Positions 14,101 through 28,945 of a stretch of 64,000 bases of DNA are shown piece by piece. Position 1 is the first letter of the stretch. Each line of letters opens with the position of its first letter. Origin of the DNA: Archivesica marissinica (taxonomy: Eukaryota; Mollusca; Bivalvia; Venerida; Vesicomyidae); NCBI GenBank assembly GCA_014843695.1, contig CM026386.1:12699213-12763212 (forward strand), in the 5' to 3' direction. Made by a program: the position numbers and the translations under genes. Under the pieces are notes generated by a model. It saw only the letters and a list, made by a program, of their open reading frames with translations, was not told the DNA's origin and did no database searches.

Positions 14101-17100
14101 AATACCACAAGTACAAAGTCATGTCGGTAGGTACAGAGCACCTACCGTCAACACCACAACCACAAAGTCACATCAGTAGGTACATGGCACCTACCGTCAA
14201 CACCACAAGAACAAGGTCACGTTGATAGGTACAGGGCACATACAGTCAACACGACAAGAACAAAGTCACGTCGGTAGGTACAGACCACATACAATCAAAA
14301 CCACAACATCAAAGTCACGTCGGTAGGTACAGAGCACATATCGTCAACACCACAACAACAAAGTCACGTCGGTAGGTACAGAGCACATACCGTCAACACC
14401 ACAACAACAAAGTCACGTCGGTAGGTACAGGGCACATACCGCCAACACCACAAGAACAAAGTCACGTCGGTAGGTACAGGGCACATATCGTCAACACCAC
14501 AACAACAAAGTCACGTCTGTAGGTACAGGGCACATACCATCAACACCACAAGAACAAAGTCAGGTCGGTAGGTACAGAGCACATACCGTCAACACCACAA
14601 GAACAATGTCACGTCAGTAGGTACAGGGCACATACCGTCAACACTACAAGAACAAAAGTCACGTCGGTAGGTACAGAGCACATACCGTGAACACCACAAC
14701 AACAAAGTCACGTCGATAGGTACAGGGCACATACCGTCAACAGCACAAGAACAAAGTCACGTCGGTAGATACATAGCACATACCAGCAACACTACAACAA
14801 CAAAGACACGTCGGTAGGTACAGGGCACATATGTCAACACCACAAAACAAAGTCACGTCGGTAGGTACAGGCACATACCGTCAACACCAAACAACAAAGT
14901 CACGCCGGTAGGTACATGGCACATACTCAACACCACAACAACAAAGTCACGTCGGTAGGTACAGAGCACATCCCGTCAAACCACAACAACAAAGTCACAT
15001 CGGTAGGTTCAGAGCACATACCGTCAACACCACAAGAACAAAGTCACGTCGGTAGGTACAGGGCACATACCGTCAACACCACAAGAACAAAGTCACGTCG
15101 GTAGGTACAGGGCACATACCATCAACACCACAACAACAAAGTCACATCGGTAGGTACAGGGCACATACCGTCAACACCACAACAACAAAGTCACGTCGGT
15201 AGGTACAGAGCACATACCGTCAACACCACAACAACAAAGTCACGTCGGTAGGTACAGGGCACATACCGTCAACACCACAAGAACAAAGTCACGTCGGTAG
15301 GTACAGGGCACATATCGTCAACACCACAACAACAAAGTCACGTCGGTAGGTACAGGGCACATACCATCAACACCACAAGAACAAAGTCAGGTCGGTAGGT
15401 ACAGAGCACATACCGTCAACACCACAAGAACAATGTCACGTCAGTAGGTACAGGGCACATACCGTCAACACTACAAGAACAAAAGTCACGTCGGTAGGTA
15501 CAGAGCACATACCGTGAACACCACAACAACAAAGTCACGTCGATAGGTACAGGGCACATACCGTCAACAGCACAAGAACAAAGTCACGTCGGTAGATACA
15601 TAGCACATACCAGCAACACTACAACAACAAAGACACGTCGGTAGGTTCAGGGCACATACCGTCAACATCACAAGAACAAAGTCACGTCGGTAGGTACAGG
15701 GCACATACCGCCAACACTACAACAACAAAGTAACGTCTGTAGGTACAGAGCACCTATCGTCAATACCACAACAACCACGTCACGTCGATAGGTACAGAGC
15801 ACATATCATTAACACCACAACAACAAAGTCACGTCACGTATGTACAGGGCACATACCGTCAACACCACAACAACAAAGTCACGTCGGTAGGTACAGAGCA
15901 CATACCGTCAACACCACAAGAACAATGTCACGTCAGTAGGTACAGGGCACATACCGTCAACACTACAAGAACAAAAGTCACGTCGGTAGGTACAGAGCAC
16001 ATACCGTGAACACCACAACAACAAAGTCACGTCGATAGGTACAGGGCACATACCGTCAACAGCACAAGAACAAAGTCACGTCGGTAGATACATAGCACAT
16101 ACCAGCAACACTACAACAACAAAGACACGTCGGTAGGTACAGGGCACATATTGTCAACACCACAACAACAAAGTCACGTCTGTAGGTACATGGCACATAC
16201 CGTCAACACCACAACAACAAAGTCACGCCGGTAGGTACATGGCACCTACCATCAACACCACAACAACAAAGTCACGTCGGTAGGTACAGAGCACATCCCG
16301 TCAACACCACAACAACAAAGTCACATCGGTGGGTTCAGAGCACATACCGTCAACACCACAGGAACATAGTCACGTCGGTAGGTACAGGGCACATACCGTC
16401 AACACCACAAGAACAAAGTCACGTCGGTAGGTACAGGGCACATACCATCAACACCACAACAATAAAAGTCACATCGGTAGGTACAGCGCACATACCATCA
16501 ACACCACAACAACCAAGTCACGTCGGTAGGTACAGAGCACATACCGTCAACACCACAACAACAAAGTCACGTCGGTAGGTACAGGGCACATACCGCCAAC
16601 ACCACAAGAACAAAGTCACGTCGGTAGGTACAGGGCACATATCGTCAACACCACAACAACAAAGTCACGTCGGTAGGTACAGGGCACATACCATCAACAC
16701 CACAAGAACAAAGTCAGGTCGGTAGGTACAGAGCACATACCGTCAACACCACAAGAACAATGTCACGTCAGTAGGTACAGGGCACATACCGTCAACACTA
16801 CAAGAACAAAAGTCACGTCGGTAGGTACAGAGCACATACCGTGAACACCACAACAACAAAGTCACGTCGATAGGTACAGGGCACATACCGTCAACAGCAC
16901 AAGAACAAAGTCACGTCGGTAGATACATAGCACATACCAGCAACACTACAACAACAAAGACACGTCGGTAGGTTCAGGGCACATACCGTCAACATCACAA
17001 GAACAAAGTCACGTCGGTAGGTACAGGGCACATACCGCCAACACTACAACAACAAAGTAACGTCTGTAGGTACAGAGCACCTATCGTCAATACCACAACA

Positions 17101-20039
17101 ACCACGTCACGTCGATAGGTACAGAGCACATATCATTAACACCACAACAACAAAGTCACGTCACGTATGTACAGGGCACATACCGTCAACACCACAACAA
17201 CAAAGTCACGTCGGTAGGTACAGAGCACATACCGTCAACACCACAAGAACAAAGTCACGTCGGTAGGTACAGGGCACATATCGTCAACACCAAAAGAACA
17301 AAGTCACGTCGGTAGGTACATAGCACATATCAGCAACACTACAACAACAAAGTCACGTCGGTAGGTACAGGGCACATATTGTCAACACCACAAGAACAAA
17401 GTTACGTCGGTAGGTACAGAGCACCTACCGTCAACACCACAACAACAAAGTCACGTCTGTAGGTACATGGCACATACCGTCAACACCACAACAACAAAGT
17501 CACGCCGGTAGGTACATGGCACCTACCATCAACACCACAACAACAAATTCACGTCGGTAGGTACAGAGCACATCCCGTCAACACCACAACAACAAAGTCA
17601 CATCGGTGGTTCAGAGCACATACCGTCAAAACCACAGGAACATAGTCACGTCGGTAGGTACAGGGCACATACCGTCAACACCACAAGAACAAAGTCACGT
17701 CGGTAGGTACAGGGCACATACCATCAACACCACAACAACAAAGTCACATCGGTAGGTACAGCGCACATACCATCAACACCACAACAACCAAGTCACGTCG
17801 GTAGGTACAGAGCACATCCCGCCAACACCACAACAACAAAGTCACGTCGGTAGGTACAGAGCACATATCGTCAATACCACAACAACAAAGTCACGTCGGT
17901 AGGTACAGAGCACATATCGTCAACACCACAAGAACAAAGTCACGTCGGTAGGTACAGGGCACATACCATCAACACCACAAGAACAAAGTCACGTCGGTAG
18001 GTACAGAGCACATACCGTCAACACCACAAGAACAATGTCACGTCAGTAGGTACAGGGCACATACCGTCAACACCACTAGAACAAAGTCACGTCGGTAGGT
18101 ACAGAGCACATACCGTGAAAACCACAACAACAAAGTCACTTCGATAGGTACAGGGCACATACCGTCAACAGCACAAGAACAAAGTCACGTCGGTAGATAC
18201 ATAGCACATACCAGCAACACTACAACAACAAAGACACGTCGGTAGGTTCAGGGCACATACCGTCAACATCACAAGAACAAAGTCACGTCGGTAGGTACAG
18301 GGCACATACCGCCAACACTACAACAACAAAGTCACGTCTGTAGGTACAGAGCACCTATCGTCAACACCACAACAACCACGTCACGTCGATAGGTACAGAG
18401 CACATATCATTAACACCACAACAACAAAGTCACGTCACGTATGTACAGGGCACATACCGTCAACACCACAACAACAAAGTCACGTCGGTAGGTACAGAGC
18501 ACATACCGTCAAAACCACAAGAACAAAGTCACGTCGGTAGGTACAGGGCACATATCGTCAACACCAAAAGAACAAAGTCACGTCGGTAGGTTCCTAGCAC
18601 ATATCAGCAACACTACAACAACAAAGTCACGTCGGTAGGTACAGGGCACATATTGTCAACACCACAATAACAAAGTCACGTCGGTAGGTACAGAGCACCT
18701 ACCGTCAACACCACAACAACAAAGTCACGTCTGTAGGTACATGGCACATACCGTCAACACCACAACAACAAAGTCACGCCGGTAGGTACATGGCACCTAC
18801 GATCAACACCACAACAACAAAGTCACGTCGGTAGGTACAGAGCACATCCCGTCAACACCACAACAACAAAGTCACGTCGGTGGGTTCAGAGCACATACCG
18901 TCAACACCACAGGAACATAGTCACGTCGGTAGGTACAGGGCACATACCGTCAACACCACAAGAACAAAGTCACGTCGGTAGGTACAGGGCACATACCATC
19001 AACACCACAACAACAAAGTCTCATCGGTAGGTACAGCGCACATACCATCAACACCACAACAACCAAGTCACGTCGGTAGGTACAGAGCACATCCCGCCAA
19101 CACCACAACAACAAAGTCACATCGGTAGGTACAGAGCACATATCGTCAATACCACAACAACAAAGTCACGTCGGTAGGTACAGAGCACATATCGTCAATA
19201 CCACAAGTACAAAGTCACGTCGGTAGGTGCAGAGCACATCCCGTCAACACCACAACAACAAAGTCACGTCGGTAGGTACAGAGCACATATCGTCAATACC
19301 ACAAGTACAAAGTCACGTCGGTAGGTACAGGGCACATACCGCCAACACCACAAGAACAAAGTCACTTCGGTAGGTACAGGGCACATATCGTCAACACCAC
19401 AACAACAAAGTCACGTCGGTAGGTACAGGGCACATACCATCAACACCACAAGAACAAAGTCACGTCGGTAGGTACAGAGCACATACCGTCAACACCACAA
19501 GAACAAAGTCACGTCAGTAGTTACAGGGCACATACCGTCAACACCACAAGAACAAAGTCACGTCGGTAGGTACAGAGCACATACCGTGAACACCACAACA
19601 ACAAAGTCACGTCGGTAGGTACAGGGCACATATTGTCAACACCACAAGAACAAAGTCACGTCGGTAGGTACAGGGCACATACCGTCAACACCACAACAAC
19701 AAAGTCACATCGGTAGGGACAGAGCACATATCATCAACACCACAATAACAAAGTCACGTCGGTAGGTACAGGGCACATACCGCCAACACTACAACAACAA
19801 AGTCACGCCGGTAGGTACTGAGTACATATCGTCAATACCACAAGTACAAAGTCACGTCGGTAGGTACAGAGCACATATCGTCAATACCACAAGTACAAAG
19901 TCATGTCGGTAGGTACAGAGCACCTACCCTCAACACCACAACAACAAAGTCACATCAGTAGGTACATGACACCTACCCTCAACACCACAAGAACAAGGTC
20001 ACGTTGATAGGTACAGGGCACATACAGTCAACACGACAA

Positions 20040-21400
20040 GAACAAAGTCACGTCGGTAGGTACAGACCACATACCATCAACACCACAACAACAAAGTCAC
20101 TTCGGTAGGTACAGAGCACATATCGTTAACACCACAACAACAAAGTCACGTCGGTAGGTACAGAGCACATACCGTCAACACCACAACAACAAAGTCTCGT
20201 CGGTCGGTACAGGGCACATATCATCAACACCACAACAACAAAGCCACGACGGTAGGTACAGGGCACATACCGCCAACACCACAAGAACAAAGTCACGTCG
20301 GTAGGTACAGGGCACATATCGTCAACACCACAACAACAAAGTCACGTCGGTAGGTACAGGGCACATACCGTCAACACCACAAGAACAAAGTCACGTCGGT
20401 AGGTACAGAGCACATACCGTCAACACCACAAGAACAAAGTCACGTCAGTAGGTACAGGGCACATACCGTCAACACCACAACAACAAAGTCACGTCGATAG
20501 GTACAGGGCACATACCGTCAACAGCACAAGGACAAAGTCACGTCAGTAGGTACAGGGCACATACCGTCAACATCACAAGAACAAAGTCACGTCGGAAGGT
20601 ACATGGCACATACCGCCAACACTACAACAACAAAGTCACGTCTGTAGGTACAGAGCACCTATCATCAACACCGCAACAACCACGTCACGTCGATAGGTAC
20701 AGAGCACATATCATTAACACCACAACAACAAAGTCACGTCACGTCACGTATGTACAGGGCACATACGGTCAACACCACAACAACAAAGTCACGTTGGTAG
20801 GTACATAGCACATACCGTCAACACCACAAGAACAAAGTCACGTCGGTAGGTACAGGGCACATATCGTCAACACCAAAAGAACAAAGTCACGTCGGTAGGT
20901 ACATAGCACATATCAGCAACACTACAACAACAAAGTCACGTCGGTAGGTACAGGGCACATATTGTCAACAGCACAAGAACAAAGTCACGTCGGTAGGTAC
21001 AGGGCACATACCGTCAACACCACAACAACAAATTCACATCGGTAGGGACAGAGCACATATCATCAACACCACAATAACAAAGTCACGTCAGTAGGTACAG
21101 GGCAGATACCGTCAACAGCACAAAAACAAAGTCACGTCGGTAGGTTCAGGGCACATACCGCCAACACTACAACAACAAAGTCACGTCTGTAGGTACAGAG
21201 CACATATCATTAACACCACAACATCAAAGTCAGGTCATGTCACGTATGTACAGGGCACATACCGTTAACACCACACCAACAAAGTCACGTCGGTTGGTAC
21301 AGAGCACATACCGTCAACACCACAACAACAAAGTCACTTCGGTAGGTACAGGGCACATATCGTCAACACCACAACAACAAAGACACGTCGATAGGTACAG
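20040..21400. repeat. Higher-order block H1 of Array I, copy 1
   Basis: This ordered run of unit variants is repeated almost base for base at about 23390-24790. The offset is 3350 bp at the left and 3399 bp further right, a difference of exactly one 49-bp unit. Shared rare markers include a gtcacgtcacgtcacgtatg expansion (20732 / 24131) and a gtcaggtcatgtcacg variant near 21228 / 24627. Confidence 0.8.
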
Positions 21401-23389
21401 GGCGCATATCGTCAACACCACAACAACAAAGTCACGTCGGTAGGTACAGAGCACATATCATCAACACCACAAGAACAAAGTCACGTCATTAGGTACAGGG
21501 CACATACCGTCAACACCACAAGAACAAAGTCACGTCGGTAGGTACAGAGCACATATCGTCAATACCACAAGTACAAAGTCATGTCGGTAGGTACAGATCA
21601 CCTACCGTCAACACCACAACAACAAAGTCACATCGGTAGGTATGTGGCACCTACCGTCAACACCACAAGAACAAAGTCATGTTGATAGGTACAGGGCACA
21701 TACAGTCAACACGACAAGATCAAAGTCACGTCGGTAGGTACAGACCACATACCATCAACACCACAACAACAAAGTCACATCGGTAGGTACAGAGCACATA
21801 TCGTCAACACCACAACAACAAAGTCACGTCGGTAGGTACAGAGCACATACCGTCAACACCACAACAACAAATTCACGTCGGTAGGTACAGGGCACATATC
21901 ATCAACACCACAACAACAAAGTCACATCGGTAGGGACAGAGCCATATCATCAACACCACAATAACAAAGTCACGTCGGTAGGTACAGGGCACATACCGTC
22001 AACAGCACAAGAAAACAGTCACGTCGGTAGGTACAGGGCACATACCGCCAACACTACAACAACAAAGTCACGTCTGTAGGTACAGAGCACCTATGATCAA
22101 CACCACAACAACAGCGTCACGTCGATAGGTTACAGAGCACATACCATTAACACCACAACATCAAATTCAGGTCATGTCACGTATGTACAGGCCACATACC
22201 GTTAACACCACAACAACAAAGTCACGTCGGTAGGTACAGGGCACATATCGTCAACACCACAACAACAAAGACACGTCGGTAGGTACAGAGTACATACCAT
22301 CAACACCACAAGAACAAAGTCACGTCGGTAGGTACAGGGCGCATATCGTCAACACCACAACAACAAAGTCACGTCGGTAGGTACAGAGCACATATCATCA
22401 ACACCACAATAACAAAGTCACGTCATTAGGTACAGGGCACATACCGTCAACACCACAAGAACAAAGTCACGTCGGTAGGTACAGAGCACATATCGTCAAT
22501 ACCACAAGTACAAAGTCATGTCGGTAGGTACAGAGCACCTACCGTCAACACCACAACAACAAAATCACATCGGTAGGTACATGGCACCTACCAACAACAC
22601 CACAAGAACAAAGTCACGTTGATAGGTACAGGGCACATACAATCAACACGACAAGAACAAAGTCACGTCGGTAGGTACAGACCACATACCATCAACACCA
22701 CAACAACAAAGTCACGTCGGTAGGTACAGGGCACATATCGACAACACCACAACAACAAAGTCACGTCGGTAGGTACAGGGCACATACTATCAACACCACA
22801 AGAACAAAGTCACGTCGGTAGGTACAGAGCACATACCGTCAACACCACAAGAACAAAGTCACGTCAGTAGGTACAGGGCACATACCGTCAACACCACAAG
22901 AACAAAGTCACGTCGTTAGGTACAGAGCACATACAGTGAACACCACAACAACAAAGTCACGTCGATAGATACCGGGCACATACCGTCAACAACACAAGAA
23001 CAAAGTCACGTCGGTAGGTACATAGCACATATCAGCAAAACTACAACAACAAAGTCACGTCGGTAGGTACAGGGCACATATTGTCAACAGCACAAGAACA
23101 AAGTCACTTCGGTAGGTACAGGGCACATACCGTCAACACCACAACAACAAAGTCACATCGGTAGGGACAGAGCATATATCATCAACACCACAATAACAAA
23201 GTCACGTCGGTAGGTACAGGGCACATACCGTCAACAGCACAAGAACAAAGTCACGTCGGTAGGTACAGGGCACATACCGCCAACACTACAACAACAAAGT
23301 CACGCCGGTAGGTACTGAGTACATATCGTCAATACCACACGTACAAAGTCACGTCGGTAGGTACAGAGCACATATCGTCAATACCACAA

Positions 23390-24790
23390 GTACAAAGTCA
23401 TGTCGGTAGGTACAGACCACATACCATCAACACCACAACAACAAAGTCACTTCGGTAGGTACAGAGCACATATCGTTAACACCACAACAACAAAGTCACG
23501 TCGGTAGGTACAGAGCACATACCGTCAACACCACAACAACAAAGTCTCGTCGGTCGGTACAGGGCACATATCATCAACACCACAACAACAAAGCCACGTC
23601 GGTAGGTACAGGGCACATACCGCCAACACCACAAGAACAAAGTCACGTCGGTAGGTACAGGGCACATATCGTCAACACCACAACAACAAAGTCACGTCGG
23701 TAGGTACAGGGCACATACCGTCAACACCACAAGAACAAAGTCACGTCGGTAGGTACAGAGCACATACCGTCAACACCACAAGAACAAAGTCACGTCAGTA
23801 GGTACAGGGCACATACCGTCAACACCACAAGAACAAAGACACGTCGGTAGGTACAGAGCACATACAGTGAACACCACAACAACAAAGTCACGTCGATAGG
23901 TACAGGGCACATACCGTCAACAGCACAAGGACAAAGTCACGTCAGTAGGTACAGGGCACATACCGTCAACATCACAAGAACAAAGTCACGTCGGAAGGTA
24001 CATGGCACATACCGCCAACACTACAACAACAAAGTCACGTCTGTAGGTACAGAGCACCTATCATCAACACAGCAACAACCACGTCACGTCGATAGGTACA
24101 GAGCACATATCATTAACACCACAACAACAAAGTCACGTCACGTCACGTATGTACAGGGCACATACGGTCAACACCACAACAACAAAGTCACGTTGGTAGG
24201 TACATAGCACATACCGTCAACACCACAAGAACAAAGTCACGTCGGTAGGTACAGGGCACATATCGTCAACACCAAAAGAACAAAGTCACGTCGGTAGGTA
24301 CATAGCACATATCAGCAACACTACAACAACAAAGTCACGTCGGTAGGTACAGGGCACATATTGTCAACAGCACAAGAACAAAGTCACGTCGGTAGGTACA
24401 GGGCACATACCGTCAACACCACAACAACAAATTCACATCGGTAGGGACAGAGCACATATCATCAACACCACAATAACAAAGTCACGTCAGTAGGTACAGG
24501 GCAGATACCGTCAACAGCACAAAAACAAAGTCACGTCGGTAGGTTCAGGGCACATACCGCCAACACTACAACAACAAAGTCACGTCTGTAGGTACAGAGC
24601 ACATATCATTAACACCACAACATCAAAGTCAGGTCATGTCACGTATGTACAGGGCACATACCGTTAACACCACAACAACAAAGTCACGTCGGTAGGTACA
24701 GAGCACATACCGTCAACACCACAACAACAAAGTCACTTCGGTAGGTACAGGGCACATATCGTCAACACCACAACAACAAAGACACGTCGA
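23390..24790. repeat. Higher-order block H1 of Array I, copy 2
   Basis: This is the second copy of the block at 20040-21400. It contains one extra 49-bp unit (about 23825-23880) and a few single-base differences. Unequal exchange or replication slippage on a scale of about 1.4 kb would explain it. Confidence 0.8.
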
Positions 24791-24893
24791 TAGGTACAGA
24801 GTACATACCATCAACACCACAAGAACAAAGTCACGTCGGTAGGTACAGGGCGCATATCGTCAACACCACAACAACAAAGTCACGTCGGTAGGT

Positions 24894-25383
24894 ACAGAGC
24901 ACATATCATCAACACCACAAGAACAAAGTCACGTCATTAGGTACAGGGCACATACCGTCAACACCACAAGAACAAAGTCACGTCGGTAGGTACAGAGCAC
25001 ATATCATCAACACCACAAGAACAAAGTCACGTCATTAGGTACAGGGCACATACCGTCAACACCACAAGAACAAAGTCACGTCGGTAGGTACAGAGCACAT
25101 ATCATCAACACCACAAGAACAAAGTCACGTCATTAGGTACAGGGCACATACCGTCAACACCACAAGAACAAAGTCACGTCGGTAGGTACAGAGCACATAT
25201 CATCAACACCACAAGAACAAAGTCACGTCATTAGGTACAGGGCACATACCGTCAACACCACAAGAACAAAGTCACGTCGGTAGGTACAGAGCACATATCA
25301 TCAACACCACAAGAACAAAGTCACGTCATTAGGTACAGGGCACATACCGTCAACACCACAAGAACAAAGTCACGTCGGTAGGT
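24894..25383. repeat. 98-bp dimeric higher-order repeat (5 copies)
   Basis: Within Array I two alternating unit types, one with tcattaggtacaggg and one with tcggtaggtacagag, repeat as a 98-bp dimer. Copies start near 24901, 24999, 25097, 25195 and 25293 with essentially no divergence, indicating a very recent local amplification. Confidence 0.9.
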
Positions 25384-28256
25384 ACAGAGCACATACCGTC
25401 AACACCACAACAACAAATTCACGTCGGTAGGTACAGGGCACATATCATCAACACCACAACAACAAAGTCACATCGGTAGGGACAGAGCCATATCATCAAC
25501 ACCACAATAACAAAGTCACGTCGGTAGGTACAGGGCACATACCGTCAACAGCACAAGAAAATAGTCACGTCGGTAGGTACAGGGCACATACCGCCAACAC
25601 TACAACAACAAAGTCACGTCTGTAGGTACAGAGCACCTATGATCAACACCACAACAACAGCGTCACGTCGATAGGTTACAGAGCACATACCATTAACACC
25701 ACAACATCAAATTCAGGTCATGTCACGTATGTACAGGCCACATACCGTTAACACCACAACAACAAAGTCACGTCGGTAGGTACAGGGCACATATCGTCAA
25801 CACCACAACAACAAAGACACGTCGGTAGGTACAGAGTACATACCATCAACACCACAAGAACAAAGTCACGTCGGTAGGTACAGGGCGCATATCGTCAACA
25901 CCACAACAACAAAGTCACGTCGGTAGGTACAGAGCACATATCATCAACACCACAAGAACAAAGTCACGTCATTAGGTACAGGGCACATACCGTCAACACC
26001 ACAAGAACAAAGTCACGTCGGTAGGTGCAGAGCACATATCGTCAATACCACAAGTACAAAGTCATGTCGGTAGGTACAGAGCACCTACCGTCAACACCAC
26101 AACAACAAAATCACATCGGTAGGTACATGGCACCTACCATCAACACCACAAGAACAAAGTCACGTTGATAGGTACAGGGCACATACAGTCAACACGACAA
26201 GAACAAAGTCACGTCGGTAGGTACAGACCACATACCATCAACACCACAACAACAAAGTCACGTCGGTAGGTACAGAGCACATATCGTCAACACCACAACA
26301 ACAAAGTCACGTCGGTAGGTACAGAGTACATACCGTCAACACCACAACAACAAAGTCACTTCGGTAGGTACAGGGCACATATCATCAACACCACAACAAC
26401 AAAGCCACGTCGGTAGTTACAGGGCACATACCGCCAACACCACAAGAACAAAGTCTCGTCGGTAGGTACAGGGCACATATCGTCAACACCACAACAACAA
26501 AGTCACGTCGGTAGGTACAGGGCACATACCATCAACACCACAAGAACAAAGTCACGTCGGTAGGTACAGAGCACATACCGTCAACACCACAAGAACAAAG
26601 TCACTTCAGTAGGTACAGGGCACATACCGTCAACACCACAAGAACAAAGTCACGTCGGTAGGTACAGAGCACATACCGTGAACACCACAACAACAAAGTC
26701 ACGTCGATAGATACAGGGCACATACCGTCAACAGCACAAGAACAAAGTCACGTCGGTAGATACATAGCACATATCAGCAACACTACAACAACAAAGTCAC
26801 GTCGGTAGGTACAGGGCACATATTGTCAACAGGACAAGAACAAAGTCACGTCGGTAGGTACAGGGCACATACCGTCAACACCACAACAACAAAGTCACAT
26901 CGGTAGGGACAGAGCACATATCATCAACACCACAATAACAAAGTCACGTCGGTAGGTACAGGGCACATACCGCCAACACTACAACAACAAAGTCACGTCT
27001 GTAGGTACAGAGCACCTATCCTCAACACCACAACAACAACGTCACGTCGATAGGTACATAGCACATATCATTAACACCACAACATCAAAGTCACGTCATG
27101 TCACGTATGTACAGGGCACATACCGTTAACACCACAACAACAAAGTCACGTCGGTAGGTACAGAGCACATACCGTCAATACCACAACAACAAAGTCACGT
27201 CGGTAGGTACAGGGCACATATCGTCAACACCACAACAACAAAGACACGTCGTTAGGTACAGAGTACATACCATCAACACCACAAGAACAAAGTCACGTCG
27301 GTAGGTACAGGGCGCATATCGTCAACACCACAACAACTAAGTCACGTCGGTAGGTACAGAGCACATATCATCAACACCACAAGAACAAAGTCACGTCATT
27401 AGGTACAGGGCACATACCGTCAACACCACAAGAACAAAGTCACGTCGGTAGGTACAGGGCACATATTGTCAACACCACAAGAACAAAGTCACGTCGGTAG
27501 GTACAGGGCAGATACCGCCAACACTACAACAACAAAGTCACGACTGTAGGTACAGAGCACCTATCATCAACACCACAACAACAAAGTCACATCGATAGGT
27601 ACAGAGCACATATCATTAACACCACAACAACAAAGTCACGTCACGTCACGTATGTACAGGGCACATACCGTCAACACCACAACAACAAAGTCACGTCTGT
27701 AGGTACAGGGCACATATCGTCAACACCACAACAACAAAGTCACGTCGGTAGGTACAGAGTACATACCATCAACACCACAAGAACAAAGTCATGTCGGTAG
27801 GTACAGGACACATATCCTCAACACCACAACAACAAAGTCACGTCGGTAGGTACAGAGCACATATCATCAACACCACAACAACAAAGTCACGTCACGTAGC
27901 GTATGTACAGAACACATACCGTCAACACCACAACAACAAAGTCACGTCGGTAGGTACAAAGCACATCCCATCAACGCCACAAGAACAAAGTCACGTCATT
28001 AGGTAGAGGGCACATATTGTCAACACCACAAGAACAAAGTCACATCTGTAGGTGCATGGCTCATATTGTCAACACCACAAGAACAAAGTCACGTCATTAG
28101 GTACAGGGTGCATACCGTCAACACCACAAGAACAAAGTCACGTCGGTAGGTACAGGGCACATATTGTCAACACCACAAGAACAAAGTCACGTCAGTAGGT
28201 ACAGGGCACCTACCTACCGTCAACACCACAAGAACAAAGTCGCGTCAATAGGTAAA

Positions 28257-28660
28257 GTCCAAGAGAAAGGCAACGAAGACCTATTTGCACAACACAACAA
28301 ACACACTTTCAGATCAGTAGACAAAGAATGTGCAAAGACGATAAGCACACGCCAATTTGGAAGGCAAATAAGATTTATCGTACGAAACAGCAAGCATCAA
28401 GTCACGTTGGTAGGCAAAGAACATATTTTAATTAACACACATAGGATAAAGGTATGCCATTAGGCAAATAATACGTACTGTTCAATACAATAAGCACAAA
28501 GTCACAACGGTCTGGAATAACATAGACCTTCCAACACGACAAACATAAAGTCACTTTCGTAGTTAAATAAAAGATAGGTAATATCACAAATAGTTCACAA
28601 CACAAAGACACATGACCTCGGCAGGTAACCAAAGGCTCAATGTCAGCAGTCAAATACAAT
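28257..28660. repeat. Decayed right edge of Array I
   Basis: Beyond the last clean unit there are degenerate pieces spaced like 49-bp units: gtcacgttggtaggcaaag (28401), aagtcacaacggt (28498), aaagtcactttcgtag (28546) and acacatgacctcggcagg (28606). Old units surviving at the array margin explain this better than a gene. Open frames at 28164-28463 and 28432-28659 are by-products. Confidence 0.7.
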
Positions 28661-28945
28661 TCTTCTCCAGGTCAATACAATAGTCCGCCCCCGTGGTCGA
28701 TTAAGTACAGTGTGTGCTGACGAAGCTTGTACACCGATTCTTTATAAGCAATTAATGACGTTTATTTCGTTGATATGTTAATTCTCTCACCGAACAAATA
28801 TATAAGTATGAAATCAAGCAGCTTGAATGAGAATTTATTCGAAAATGCTTCATTTGGAATTGACGTCGCCGTGCGCCGTGCGCTAATAACACGTGTGTGT
28901 ATGTATACGCGTGTTGTATTCCTGAATATATTATTATTTACATAC

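Larger units (their letters stand above)
1051..28256. repeat. Array I: 49-bp minisatellite, ~27 kb
   Basis: The unit is exactly 49 bp (for example 2219-2267) and carries the blocks GTCACGTCGGTAGGTACAG, GCACATACCGTCAACACCAC and AAGAACAAA. Roughly 530 units are present outside the 1000-N gap. Variants recur in blocks (accgtc/accatc/attgtc/atcgtc, agaacaaa/acaacaaa, gtcggtagg/gtcattagg), giving higher-order structure. The first units (1051-1218) are diverged and the right edge decays into 28257-28660. Because 49 is not a multiple of 3, the many short open frames here cycle through all frames and are not genes. The array sits between the two half-exons of SRCR-C, so it is probably intronic. Confidence 0.97.

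Noticed and set aside
1051..28256. Centromeric or telomeric satellite interpretation of Array I
   Set aside because: The unit is not a telomere motif, and the array is bounded within this window by unique sequence and exons, which fits an intronic minisatellite better.
1051..28256. Array I as a transcription-factor array (ACGTG cores in GACGTGAC)
   Set aside because: The motif match is short and the core is lost in many units; no promoter or regulated gene start is visible, so the idea rests on a short string alone.
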